Shown here in pieces: positions 1 through 8,794 of a stretch of DNA of 23,522 nucleotides. Position numbers and translations under genes: made by a program. This stretch comes from Rachicladosporium sp. CCFEE 5018 (taxonomy: Eukaryota > Ascomycota > Dothideomycetes > Cladosporiales > Cladosporiaceae). The notes under the pieces are model-generated. The model was given only the letters and a program-made list of their open reading frames with translations, did no database searches and was not told where the DNA came from. Each line of letters begins with the position of its first letter. Within the stretch, counting starts at the first letter, position 1. The stretch lies in NCBI GenBank assembly GCA_002077045.2, contig KZ111146.1:13053-36574 (forward strand), read 5' to 3'.

Positions 1-118
1 AAGGAAACCACTTATTATAGTAAAAACCCCCAATCCTGTCTCTTGCCTCGCTTTTGTAGTTAGCTTGCCTTCTGGAAGTGCACTAGGCTGTGTGCCAGGT
101 ATGCTCCTACTCCTTGTC

Positions 119-3100
119 TTAAGTAAGCAACCTCCTCTTGCCTGCTTCCTCCCTCCTCTCTAGCTCCCTTTCAGTCTCCTCTGCAAGTTTGAACTGTGCA
201 ATGTATCCTTCATCTAGGATCCACTGAGTGATCCTTTTCAGGTCATCTGGGCTGTTCATCATAGCCCTGAATGATCTGTCCTTTGCTTGCCTCCAGATCT
301 CTCCTCTCCCTTGTGCCCAGAACTTACAGCTCATCACCATGTGCTTGACATTCTGAGAGGGATAGCCACACTGGCATTGTGGTGAATCAACTCCTGGAAC
401 TCTTCTCCTATGTAGGTAGGAGTTCAGCCCTACATGGCCACTCCTGAGCTGTGTTGCAATGCTGCTCTGTGCCCTCTTCAGGCTGATGTGTAGTTTTGAT
501 GGAGTGCCTTGGAAGTCCATCCTCTCCTTCCCTGCCTTGTCCCTATAGAAGTGTGCAGCCTGCCATGTTGTTAGGTCTGCAGGGTTCCTGTCCTGAGCTA
601 GGTGGTTGTCCTGGACTGGCCAGCTCCTTTCCCATGTCCTATAGGCCATCCTCTTAGCCTTCTCCTGGGTAGGCTCCCTAGATCTGCCTTCTGGGATGGA
701 ATCCCAGGTTGCTAAGTCTAGCTCCCTCTGTGGTGCCCTCTTGCTACCATTGTGTGCCCTCCTGATCTTGGCTATGGCTGCCTGAATGGTACCCTGGGCT
801 TGGTGGGTTGAGGAAGCCTTTGAGTATTGCACCCTGAGCTGGGTCAGGTATTCCTGGATTGGGAGAGTGGCTGTCTCATGGTGCACCATCCTAGAGCTGG
901 TTGTCTTGTATGCTCCTGTGATTGTCCTAAGGCACCTGGTCTGGATAGCCTGGATTGGCTTTGTGAGGCTGCTTGGAATCTTGCCTTTCTTGTTAGGCTG
1001 GGCCCAGACCTGTGCTCCATAGGTCAGAGCTGTCCTGATTACAACATCATAGAGGGTCTTGGCCCTCTGGAAGGTGGCTCCCCAGGTTGAGTATGTGAGC
1101 CTAGTGAGAGACTGTGTCTGTATCTCCGCCTTCTGCTGTATCTGCTTAACATGTGCTCCCCACTTGAGTTTTGGGTCTAGGTAGACTCCTAGGAGCCTGA
1201 GAGAGGTGCGGGGTTGGGTGGTATGTCCCTGGATCTGTATAGTGGCCTTGAGGTTGTGTTTCTTCCTTGCCCTAGTGAAGTGGATGAGCTGGTACTTCTC
1301 TGGTGCAAACTTGACTCCATGTTTCTTTGCCCAATCCTCACATTTCTTATGCTGAGCTGTGAGGATCCTGCAGTTCTCCTCTGTGGAGTGGGACCAGGCT
1401 AGGATGTTTGTGTCATCCACAAACCCCCCAGCTGAAGACCTTGGGGTCTCCAGCATTGGTAGAAGTGTTCTAACAAAGAACAGGAACAGCACAGGAGACA
1501 GGGTTGATCCCTGTGGGATCCCAGTAGAGGTAGGGATCTGAGGTCCCTGGAATGGTCCTAGGATCATAGATGTAGTCCTCTCCTGTAGGAATGACTGCAC
1601 AAAGTCTGTGAGCCACTCTGGGATTCCAGCTTGCCTCATGTTGTGAACCAGCCTAGTGTGGGAGACATTGTCAAATGCCCCAGAAATGTCTAGGCTGAGC
1701 ATTGAGGCCACAAGCCCCTTATCCTGTCCCCAGATTGTATACACCTGTTCAGTGAGGAGCTCAATTGCAGAGAGAGTTGACCTCTGTGGTCTAGCTCCCA
1801 TCTGTTCTCCAGGGAACAGGCTGTGGACCTCAGCTGCTTTAGAGAGCCTGTTAGCTACAGCCTTCTCAAGTGTCTTCCCTAGAGTATTGAGGAGGGCAAT
1901 TGGTCTGTATGACTTTGGAGTGTCATATCTTGGCTTCTGTGGCTTCTTCAAGACCACTGTGTTAGACTCTTTGAACTGCCTTGGATGGTACCCAATTGTA
2001 ACACAGGCTGTGAAGAGCATGGCTAGGGGCCTGCTTAGTGTGTTCCTACAGTACTTCAGGAATCTGTTTGGGATCTTGTCTGGACCTGGTGCCTTGTCAC
2101 TTGGTAGGCCCTTGAGGATGTCTGCAACCTCTGCTGCTCCTATGCTCTGTGGAATCCTAGTGATGTCTTCTAGGTAGGCTGTGCCAGGGATGTCGCTTGT
2201 GTCTGCCTGGACTGGTGGAGGGAAGAAGTGCTCTGCCATGGCCCTGGCTTTTCCCTCCTCTGTATCCTGTAGCCTTCCAGCTTTGTCCAGAATGTCAGGG
2301 ACCTGTGGTAGGGTAGCCATGTCCCTAGGGTCCTTCCTTGCCCATTTGCCTAGCTTCCAGATCTTGCTTGGATCTCTTGCTGCTTCAGCTACAGCAATTC
2401 TCCAGCCCTGTGCTTTGTCTCTCCTGATCTGAGCCTTCTTCCTGTTTGTGGCTTGATTGTATAGGATCCAGCTCTCCTCTGTCTGTCTGGCAGTCCATTG
2501 TCTTCTTGCCTGCCTTGCTTCTTTAACTGCCTTTGAGCACTGGAGTGTCCAGTATCCCTGTGCAATAGGAGAGGGCTTAGCTAGTGGGATATGGTCTCTA
2601 ATTGTCTCCTGAATAGCTGTAGTGATCTGGTCCACCCTGTTGTCAATGTCCTCCTTAGAACAGAGCTGTTGCTGGCTCCAGTCTTGAAGCTTGAGTTCAA
2701 GCTGCAGATTGACCATGTCCCAGTTGGCCTTCTTCCATTGTGGCCTTAGAGGAGGATCCCTGTTCTGCCTTGGTTGTAAGTTGAACTCCATACAGATTGG
2801 GAGGTGATCTGAGGAGGACTCTAGGGCTTCTTCCACTTGACAGCTGAGTACTGTGTCTGAAATTGACTGTGAAACAAAGGCCAGGTCCAGGGTGCTCTGA
2901 CTTCCTCTAGTCTTCCAGGTCACCATGCCCTGGGGTGTGACTAGATCCATCCCTAGGCTTTGTGCGGTTCCAATCAGGCTGTCTGCAATGTTGTGGTGTG
3001 TGTAGACAGTATTCCCTCCCCACCTGGGATGGTGAAGGTTGAAGTCTCCTGCTAGGATGTGGGCTCCCTCCTGGGAGAGGATCTCTGGGATCCATTCCAG

Positions 3101-3487
3101 GGTGCCAGGTTCCTTGCTGCCGTGTGATTGTGGAGGAGGATTATATAGGCTGTGAACCCAGATCTTGCCCTGCTGGGTGTTCAGGCTGACTGAGGTGATA
3201 TCACCTCCTGCAGCCTTAGGTGTCTCTTCTCTTCTCCACTGGGTGATGTCTAGGGCCTTGCTGATGTAGATGCAGGTCCTGCTCTTTGCATACTGTGGAA
3301 AGACTAGGTGGTAGGCTGGGTGTTTGACAGTAGTATATTGTCCAGGGTTTGGGTTCAGCCATGGTTCCTGGACAGTAACCACTTGGTGTACCTGTGGGTC
3401 CAGTTCCTGGAGGAAGTGGTGCTGGACCTTGTCTTTGCTTTTGTTAACATTGTACTGTGTGATAGTCCATTTGGTGTGGCCAATCAT
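119..3487 (-). CDS. LINE ORF2: apurinic-type endonuclease plus reverse transcriptase
   Basis: Predicted 1122-aa protein that nicks target DNA and reverse-transcribes the element RNA at the nick (target-primed reverse transcription). Residues 1-235 are an endonuclease/exonuclease/phosphatase domain, with E41 in VQEPW, GDFN at 147-150 and SDH at 226-228. Residues about 460-790 are the reverse transcriptase: SYRPIALL, the first catalytic Asp at D600 in LSLDISGAFD, GIPQGSTLSP, and FVDD at 689-692 in place of the usual YADD or FADD. A CXCX8HX4C zinc-knuckle-like motif sits at 1038-1054. I see no RNase H domain between the reverse transcriptase and this motif. The ATG at 3487-3485 overlaps the ORF1 stop (ATGA). 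Arg is encoded almost only by AGA/AGG because CpG is nearly absent. Confidence 0.93.
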   Translation of the reverse strand: MIGHTKWTITQYNVNKSKDKVQHHFLQELDPQVHQVVTVQEPWLNPNPGQYTTVKHPAYHLVFPQYAKSRTCIYISKALDITQWRREETPKAAGGDITSVSLNTQQGKIWVHSLYNPPPQSHGSKEPGTLEWIPEILSQEGAHILAGDFNLHHPRWGGNTVYTHHNIADSLIGTAQSLGMDLVTPQGMVTWKTRGSQSTLDLAFVSQSISDTVLSCQVEEALESSSDHLPICMEFNLQPRQNRDPPLRPQWKKANWDMVNLQLELKLQDWSQQQLCSKEDIDNRVDQITTAIQETIRDHIPLAKPSPIAQGYWTLQCSKAVKEARQARRQWTARQTEESWILYNQATNRKKAQIRRDKAQGWRIAVAEAARDPSKIWKLGKWARKDPRDMATLPQVPDILDKAGRLQDTEEGKARAMAEHFFPPPVQADTSDIPGTAYLEDITRIPQSIGAAEVADILKGLPSDKAPGPDKIPNRFLKYCRNTLSRPLAMLFTACVTIGYHPRQFKESNTVVLKKPQKPRYDTPKSYRPIALLNTLGKTLEKAVANRLSKAAEVHSLFPGEQMGARPQRSTLSAIELLTEQVYTIWGQDKGLVASMLSLDISGAFDNVSHTRLVHNMRQAGIPEWLTDFVQSFLQERTTSMILGPFQGPQIPTSTGIPQGSTLSPVLFLFFVRTLLPMLETPRSSAGGFVDDTNILAWSHSTEENCRILTAQHKKCEDWAKKHGVKFAPEKYQLIHFTRARKKHNLKATIQIQGHTTQPRTSLRLLGVYLDPKLKWGAHVKQIQQKAEIQTQSLTRLTYSTWGATFQRAKTLYDVVIRTALTYGAQVWAQPNKKGKIPSSLTKPIQAIQTRCLRTITGAYKTTSSRMVHHETATLPIQEYLTQLRVQYSKASSTHQAQGTIQAAIAKIRRAHNGSKRAPQRELDLATWDSIPEGRSREPTQEKAKRMAYRTWERSWPVQDNHLAQDRNPADLTTWQAAHFYRDKAGKERMDFQGTPSKLHISLKRAQSSIATQLRSGHVGLNSYLHRRRVPGVDSPQCQCGYPSQNVKHMVMSCKFWAQGRGEIWRQAKDRSFRAMMNSPDDLKRITQWILDEGYIAQFKLAEETERELERREEAGKRRLLT
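3484..3487 (-). promoter_or_regulatory. ATGA stop/start overlap coupling LINE ORF1 and ORF2
   Basis: On the minus strand the ORF2 ATG (3487-3485) shares two bases with the ORF1 stop TGA (3486-3484). Such overlaps in some LINEs support termination-reinitiation, giving less ORF2 than ORF1 product. The overlap is directly visible; the mechanism here is inferred. Confidence 0.75.
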
Positions 3488-4965
3488 TGGGAGGGTGTAG
3501 TATCCATAGTCTCATCTGTAGTTGTTTGGGTTGGGGTTGGAGTATCCCCTATTGTGATATGTTGGACCCCTTGATTGTTGATCGCATTGTGGTTAGTCTG
3601 TTGTGTCTGGTGCTGGATTTTGTCCCCAATCTTAGGCTGGTTTGCTTCAGGTTGGTCCAGTTTCCTTGGCCTGCCAACTGGCCTCTTCTGGCCTTCCTGT
3701 GCTGGAATGTATTTCCTCTTCTTCTGGCTAGCCTCCTGCCACCCTTCCTCTGCACTCTGAGAGCTCTCTTCTTCTGTCTGGTACTGGCCTGCATCTCCTG
3801 TCCTGATTGTTGTGGCCTTGGCTTGGGCTGCAATCCTTGTGGGGCAGCTCTGGTCCCAGGCTGGGTGCTTCTTGCCACAGTTTGCACACCTCACTCCTGT
3901 AGTTGTTGTGCACTCCTTTGTATTATGGTCCTGTGCACACTTGCCACACTTCTGCCTTGCTGTGCAGTTTGGTGCTACATGCCCATAGCCCTGGCACTTG
4001 AAGCACTGCATAATCCTGAAGCTGGACTTGAATATCTCTGTGGTCTTGAGCTCTGCCTTCCAGACTAGCCCCTTGTTAATGATCCTATTAGCCTGCTCTC
4101 CTGTGTTGAGCCAGAAAATGACTGAACTATGTGTCTGTCCTGGGTTGTGCTTCTTCCTCAGCCAAGCTGCTCTTAGAAACTCACTCCCTGGTGCAACAGC
4201 CTGGTTCTCCCTCTGTAGCTCTTTGAGCTGGCTCTCCTCTGTAGGGCTGAAGCTAAGTGGTATCCCATGTACCAGAACTTGAAATGCCTGGGCTGTGATC
4301 CTTGCTGATGGTGCAAGCCTTTCAGTCCAGCTCTTAGTCTTCTCAAGCTCCTTCTTAGCCTCTTGTCCTGTTGTGAACACCTTGATGCTCCCACTCCCCG
4401 TCTGCTTTGCCCCAATGACCTCCTTCCTTCCAATCCTCTTCACTAGCTCCTCACAGGAGAGTCCTGCAATCTCCTTACGCTCCTCTGGGTCTTGAATCCT
4501 GACTGTCACCCCTGTAGGCTGTTCTTTGGCTGCAGCTCTTGCCCAGGTTCTCTGCTGGCTCTGCTGGCTCTGCTGTCCCTGGAGGGTGCTCCTCTGGAAC
4601 TCTTTTCTGAAGTCTTTAATCTCCTGGAGGAGGAGGTTGGTGCTTGGGCTTTGTTGTTGTTGTCTTGAGGTCCTGGCTTGGAGGATGTTGATGACATGAG
4701 CAGCCTTCTGAAGCAGGATCTTGTATGCCCTAGCATGTAAGTCCTGTCCTTCACAGGCCTCTAAGATGTCCTTCTGGAGTGCTTGAACTGTCTGGGTGTC
4801 TAGGGTCTGGTGCTGTTGGGAAGGTGTCTTCCTCTGCTGTAGGGGGAACCCCTGACTTCCTCCTACTCCCCGCTGTCCTCCACCTCTGTCCTGTCGCTGT
4901 TCCCTGTCTTCAGTAACATCCTCTCCTCCACTCTGATCGCTTCCTTGTTCCTTAGGTGTGTACAT
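3484..4965 (-). CDS. LINE ORF1: gag-like nucleic-acid-binding protein
   Basis: Predicted 493-aa protein of the kind that coats LINE RNA. Residues 321-374 hold three CCHC zinc knuckles in a row: CX2CX4HX4C, CX2CX3HX4C and CX2CX3HX6C. Residues 428-435 (RPVGRPRK) form an AT-hook-like motif that could contact AT-rich DNA. The N-terminal third is Gln-, Ser- and charge-rich. An in-frame TAA lies two codons upstream of the ATG (4971-4969), so the start is forced. Its stop TGA at 3486-3484 overlaps the ORF2 ATG. The start lies within about 20 bp of the abrupt change to RIP-mutated DNA, so the 5' untranslated region is either very short, truncated, or hidden in that block. Identification as LINE gag is firm; a DNA-contacting role for the AT-hook is inference. 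Confidence 0.9.
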   Translation of the reverse strand: MYTPKEQGSDQSGGEDVTEDREQRQDRGGGQRGVGGSQGFPLQQRKTPSQQHQTLDTQTVQALQKDILEACEGQDLHARAYKILLQKAAHVINILQARTSRQQQQSPSTNLLLQEIKDFRKEFQRSTLQGQQSQQSQQRTWARAAAKEQPTGVTVRIQDPEERKEIAGLSCEELVKRIGRKEVIGAKQTGSGSIKVFTTGQEAKKELEKTKSWTERLAPSARITAQAFQVLVHGIPLSFSPTEESQLKELQRENQAVAPGSEFLRAAWLRKKHNPGQTHSSVIFWLNTGEQANRIINKGLVWKAELKTTEIFKSSFRIMQCFKCQGYGHVAPNCTARQKCGKCAQDHNTKECTTTTGVRCANCGKKHPAWDQSCPTRIAAQAKATTIRTGDAGQYQTEEESSQSAEEGWQEASQKKRKYIPAQEGQKRPVGRPRKLDQPEANQPKIGDKIQHQTQQTNHNAINNQGVQHITIGDTPTPTQTTTDETMDTTPSQ

Positions 4966-4981
4966 GTATTATAGATTCTTT

Positions 4982-5343
4982 GCTAGCCTTATTATTAAGG
5001 TATATAGCGAATCGATCGAGCGGCTATTAGTATACGGTATAGTAAATAGAGTAAAGTAATACCTATCTTTAGAGCTAGATAGTATATAGTAAATAGAGTA
5101 TACTAAATACCCCTAAGTATCTATACTAAAGCGATATTACTACGTTAAAATAACTTAGATAGAGCTACCCTAAGCTAACTACTAACCTTAGATAGAGCCC
5201 TTAAATGCTTAACCGAACGTACCCTTACTCGACTCTTCTCCGCTCTCGCTTTTCCGTCCGTTCCCTTACTCCCGGTACTCGATACCCTCTATACTAAGAC
5301 ACTCCCGTTACCTCGATACTCGATAGGGACGACGTCGTAAAAA
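4982..5343. repeat. RIP-mutated AT-rich relic next to the LINE
   Basis: In these roughly 360 bases I find only two CpA/TpG dinucleotides in total (near 5206 and 5300), against about 45 expected at random, while TpA is abundant and CpG is retained. This is the CpA-to-TpA signature of repeat-induced point mutation acting on both strands. Short direct repeats remain, for example a 16-mer (TATAGTAAATAGAGTA) at 5038-5053 and 5085-5100, and CTTAGATAGAGC at 5154-5165 and 5187-5198. The parent repeat cannot be identified, and no protein can be read through it. Confidence 0.8.
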
Positions 5344-6181
5344 ATGTCGCGAGGCGTAGAATGTCTCGTTCGTTGATCTCGCTGCGATCGCGACGGCGTA
5401 CCGCTCGCTGAAGCTAAAGTGCGATAGCTGCTATCACGCGAACCTCGTTATAGACGCCTGCGGTCTCAGAGTCTGCGCAAATCTCGCATCGCTCTACCAA
5501 GCCCTGAAGTCTGGCAGGCTCGATCTCACCTCGCCGTAATGTCGCAAGGAGCGACGCTGTTAGCGCGCGCGTTGCGACGACCGTCGGCATAAGCTTTGCA
5601 TCGGGAATAGCCTCCCTGCGCAAGTACGGCTATTGGAACAATGTACAACAGTGCGCTACGCTACTTACGATTCTAGTCGTGTCAGGATGCGTCAAGTCAT
5701 GCGGATGGACTGAAGCTACTTTTGTTGATCGCAGTATCGCAACGTGCGACCGAGGGTGCCTTAGTCTTGCGACGGCAACCCGCTTGATTCACGGGAGACG
5801 GAGACGGGCGTCTTTCGAGTGACCTCTAGGACCTGGCTCGAAGTACCAGCGGCACTCGTGGTCTCGTACATTCGAACCAACCCTCTCTCTATAGGTAGCT
5901 CAAGGTGCGTATGCTCCTTTCACGTAAGCTGCGACAGCGAGCGAGATAGTCGTTAGCCTGGTGAGAGAATTCAGTGTCGTGAGCTAACCACATAACTCTC
6001 TCCAACAGTGTGTCCGTTGTCGCTTGCCTAAGTGGGTACCATGATAGCTGCACAGAAGGAAATCATCCCCAGAGAGAGAAGAATACACGGTCACACGCAG
6101 AGGGCGTGTGAAAGACTGCTCGATTCTCTCTCCTGAACCCAGTGCTCCGCATTTTCGAACGTATAGCTACGTACACGTACC
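5344..6181. other. Gene-poor stretch between RIP relic and RIX7
   Basis: No convincing gene. CpA/TpG frequency returns to normal near 5344. A minus-strand open stretch at 5414-5623 (69 codons from a TTG, first ATG near codon 12) reads Ala/Arg-rich and might be a fragment of a degraded repeat or gene, but it has no recognisable domain. The right part should include the RIX7 3' untranslated region. No tRNA-like T-arm was confirmed; a GGTTCGAA-like match on the minus strand near 5871 lacks a matching stem. Confidence 0.5.
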
Positions 6182-8329
6182 TCATCTCTGATCAAAGGCT
6201 TTCTTGAGAGCCTTGAAGCCTTCCATGGCTTCTGGTGACACGCTCCCTTTCATACGTTGCACCGCAGCCTGATAGTCCTCCAAAACCACGGAAATGTCGT
6301 CAACGTCGAGTCGCGCGCATCGTTCAATCGCTTCGTAAGCGGCATTGTCGACCAAACTACCAAGATCAGCACCAGAGAAGCCATCGCAAGCATCGCTTAA
6401 GGCTATTTTCGATGCATCGACCGATGCGCGTTTGCGAGTCAATGCCCGAAGGATCTCAACGCGTTCTGCAGGGCCAGGTAAGTCGACAAAGAGCTTCTGT
6501 TCAAGTCGACCAGGGCGAAGCATGGCTGTATCTATAACGTCAGGCCGGTTTGTCGCACCAATGACGTATATTCCGTCTCTCTCTGGGCTGCTGAGTTCGG
6601 TCAAGAGCGTGTTGACCACCCTCGAAGAAGCTTCGGAGTTCCCTGAGTCTCTTTGAGGGACGAGCGCGTCCAGTTCATCAAAGAAGATCACACAAGGAAC
6701 GCTCGAACGCGCCCGAGCAAAAACCTTCCGTACCGCCGCCTCTGATTCACCAACGAACTTGTTCAACAACTCAGGTCCCTTGATCGATATGAAGTTCGCC
6801 TTGCTCTCTGCGGCTACAGCCTTGGCCAGAAGTGTCTTTCCACAACCAGGTGGGCCCCAGAGAAGCACACCTGAGGGTGCAGTCAAGCCAACTTTGATAT
6901 ATGGCTTGGGATTGACGATACGCCTCACAACTGTACGTTGTAACGCTTCGCGAACGGCATCAAGAGCCCCGATATCAGCCCATGACACGTCAGGAATCGT
7001 CGCAAACCCTTCGCGCTTACTCGAAGGCGTTATCAAAGGCAACACAGCATCGAAGGCAGCCATACGCAAGCTAGGCGACTCGAACCCCGCTGGCTTTGCC
7101 AGATCCTTCCGGCGTACCCTTCTTGCGAGCATCTCGAACGCCTCAGCCTCTGCTTCATCCCGATCCACAGCCACAGCCCGGTCCACCAGCATCCCATCCT
7201 GCTCACCTGCCAGCTCTCGGGCCTCCTCCTCGAGTGCTTTTCGATATCGAGTCATCTGCCATGACCCAGCTTTTGCGACGAGGTCTCGAAGATCAGCGCC
7301 TACAAATCCGGCGGTACGCCGGGCGAGTGCATCGATATCGACGTCCGTATGCAGTGTCGTCTTACGACACAGGGTCTTCAAGATGGCCGCCCGAGTCCTC
7401 TCATTTGGCACTCCCATGTTGATCTCGGTATCGAAGCGGCCGCCACGTCGCAAAGCTGGGTCCAGTGAGTCGGGACGGTTGGTCGCTGCAAGGACTATGA
7501 CAGGCTTCGTTCTATCTCGGGCAAGGTCATCGATAGACACCAGTAGCTGTGCAACAATTCGTTTCTCCATCTGACTCTGACTGCTCTCACGTTTTGGCGC
7601 AATCGCATCAATCTCGTCGATGAAGATGATGCATGGTGCTTGCTTCTTCGCCTCCTCGAAGCGATCCCGTACTCCCTTCTCCGACTCTCCACTCATCCCA
7701 GACACGATAGATGGCCCAAGGATCTCAACAAACGGGACTTGCAGTGCTGCAGCCACGGCTCTCGACATCATAGTCTTGCCGCAACCGGGTGGACCATGGA
7801 GAAGGATGCCGGTAGGGGGAGTCACATTCATCTCGATAAGGTCCTCTGGAGATAGAAGGGGTAGTACGAGAAGTTCCTTCATCTGTCTGATGACATCGCC
7901 CGCTCCTCCGACGTCACGTAGAGAAATGTCATTAGGTGGCGCAGTATCGACCACGACCTTCTGACGCTTCGGTAAAGATTCTCCATTGGTTGCGCGTTTA
8001 CGCCGGTCACCATTCTCCATTATTTGAGGCGTCGACGTGCCGGAGAGAGACAGATTGGCTCGCAGGCTTCGATTCATGAGATCATCTACCTCTCTCACGG
8101 GAGCATCGATAGGTGCCTCTTCGTCTCCGGAGTCACCCAACAGACCTCGATAGTCCAGAATCCGTTCGAGAGAGGCCGTAAGCACCTTCTTACCTCTGCG
8201 AGCCAGGCTTGAGTTCGACCTCGATATTGCGTCGTACAAGGATGAAAGCGTCGGTGGAACGCCCTTTTCGAGGAACTTCCCAACTGCAACGTTCAGCTCG
8301 TTATCCAGTGCTCCTTGGAGTCTAGCCAT
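6182..8329 (-). CDS. RIX7: Ribosome biogenesis AAA-ATPase Rix7/NVL
   Basis: Predicted 715-aa type II AAA+ ATPase related to yeast Rix7 and human NVL, nuclear enzymes that remodel pre-60S ribosomal particles. The N-terminal ~70 residues resemble the NVL/Rix7 head, followed by a basic KRQK patch as a possible nuclear signal. The first AAA domain has Walker A GPPGCGKT at 179-186 and Walker B IIFIDE at 234-239. The second has Walker A GPPGCGKT at 492-499 and Walker B VIFFDE near 547-552, with RPGR arginine-finger-type motifs after each. Both ATPase sites look intact. The frame continues upstream to a TTG at 8344, but the first ATG is at 8329-8327 (MARLQGALDNEL), so I start there. No intron is needed. 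Cdc48/p97 is less likely because the Cdc48 N-domain is missing. Confidence 0.92.
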   Translation of the reverse strand: MARLQGALDNELNVAVGKFLEKGVPPTLSSLYDAISRSNSSLARRGKKVLTASLERILDYRGLLGDSGDEEAPIDAPVREVDDLMNRSLRANLSLSGTSTPQIMENGDRRKRATNGESLPKRQKVVVDTAPPNDISLRDVGGAGDVIRQMKELLVLPLLSPEDLIEMNVTPPTGILLHGPPGCGKTMMSRAVAAALQVPFVEILGPSIVSGMSGESEKGVRDRFEEAKKQAPCIIFIDEIDAIAPKRESSQSQMEKRIVAQLLVSIDDLARDRTKPVIVLAATNRPDSLDPALRRGGRFDTEINMGVPNERTRAAILKTLCRKTTLHTDVDIDALARRTAGFVGADLRDLVAKAGSWQMTRYRKALEEEARELAGEQDGMLVDRAVAVDRDEAEAEAFEMLARRVRRKDLAKPAGFESPSLRMAAFDAVLPLITPSSKREGFATIPDVSWADIGALDAVREALQRTVVRRIVNPKPYIKVGLTAPSGVLLWGPPGCGKTLLAKAVAAESKANFISIKGPELLNKFVGESEAAVRKVFARARSSVPCVIFFDELDALVPQRDSGNSEASSRVVNTLLTELSSPERDGIYVIGATNRPDVIDTAMLRPGRLEQKLFVDLPGPAERVEILRALTRKRASVDASKIALSDACDGFSGADLGSLVDNAAYEAIERCARLDVDDISVVLEDYQAAVQRMKGSVSPEAMEGFKALKKAFDQR

Positions 8330-8794
8330 CTCACAGCGCTGCAACAGACTCAGCTGAGACGAGATCGGCTGCTTGCAACACCTTAGAGAGAAATGGAGTC
8401 ACAGTACGACACAACATTACGCGAGTGGACTGTGCATTTCGGCAGAGATGATCGACACGGGCCGTGTAGTACCGATCAACCTTATCGGTCTTGCACGTGG
8501 AGATGACATCAAGTCAACAACATGAGGTAGTACGGCTGCTCTCGCGCAAACAACGCTTTCTCCTCTGCATATGTACCTGCGCTCGTAAAGGTCACCTCAG
8601 GCCTTGACCTGTTACGGAGTAGACACCAACTGCCCACTGACCCTCCCCAATCCTCGTAGCCGGCTTTCTCGGTGCACCAAGTCGCCGTGAAAGGTTCTTG
8701 CGATCGGACGGAAGGCACCACAAGTGGCTCGCATTCCCCTTCGAGAGTGATTGGCAATCCTAGTTTTGGGAGAGTGCTCACTCGTTAGCCCATC
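8330..8794. promoter_or_regulatory. Shared intergenic promoter of RIX7 and VPS20
   Basis: A 465-bp gap between two divergent genes, so it must hold both promoters. An open minus-strand frame at 8509-8781 begins with GTG and has no useful ATG, so it is not called as a gene. No specific factor site was recognised. Confidence 0.5.

Larger units (their letters stand above)
1..4965 (-). mobile_element. Tad-like non-LTR (LINE) retrotransposon, 3' end off the window
   Basis: Two long minus-strand ORFs (gag-like ORF1 at 3484-4965, endonuclease/reverse transcriptase ORF2 at 119-3487) in the order typical of fungal LINEs, with no long terminal repeats seen. Bases 1-118 would be the start of the 3' untranslated region; the 3' tail and any target-site duplication lie outside the window. 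Base use differs sharply from the flanks: I count about 12 CpG in 4965 bases, whereas the host genes to the right are CpG-rich. Both ORFs are uninterrupted, so the copy is probably young and has escaped RIP. The 5' limit is set near 4965-4981, where composition switches abruptly; the true 5' end could lie within the AT-rich block. Confidence 0.9.

Noticed and set aside
3549..3887. 112-codon minus-strand frame inside LINE ORF1, and long plus-strand frames across 786-4495
   Set aside because: They are out-of-frame shadows of ORF1 and ORF2, kept open by the skewed, CpG-poor composition.
5414..5623. Minus-strand Ala/Arg-rich open stretch
   Set aside because: Starts at TTG, short, no recognised family; kept only as a possible fragment in the gene-poor region entry.
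5868..5880. GGTTCGAA-like T-loop on the minus strand, possible tRNA
   Set aside because: No complementary T-stem and no A-box or acceptor stem at the right distance.
6759..7574. 271-codon plus-strand frame opposite RIX7
   Set aside because: Antisense shadow of a conserved AAA-ATPase coding region; low-complexity Ser/Arg/Ala product without a domain.
8509..8781. Minus-strand open frame of 90 codons between RIX7 and VPS20
   Set aside because: It begins with GTG, has no usable ATG, no domain, and fills the divergent promoter region.
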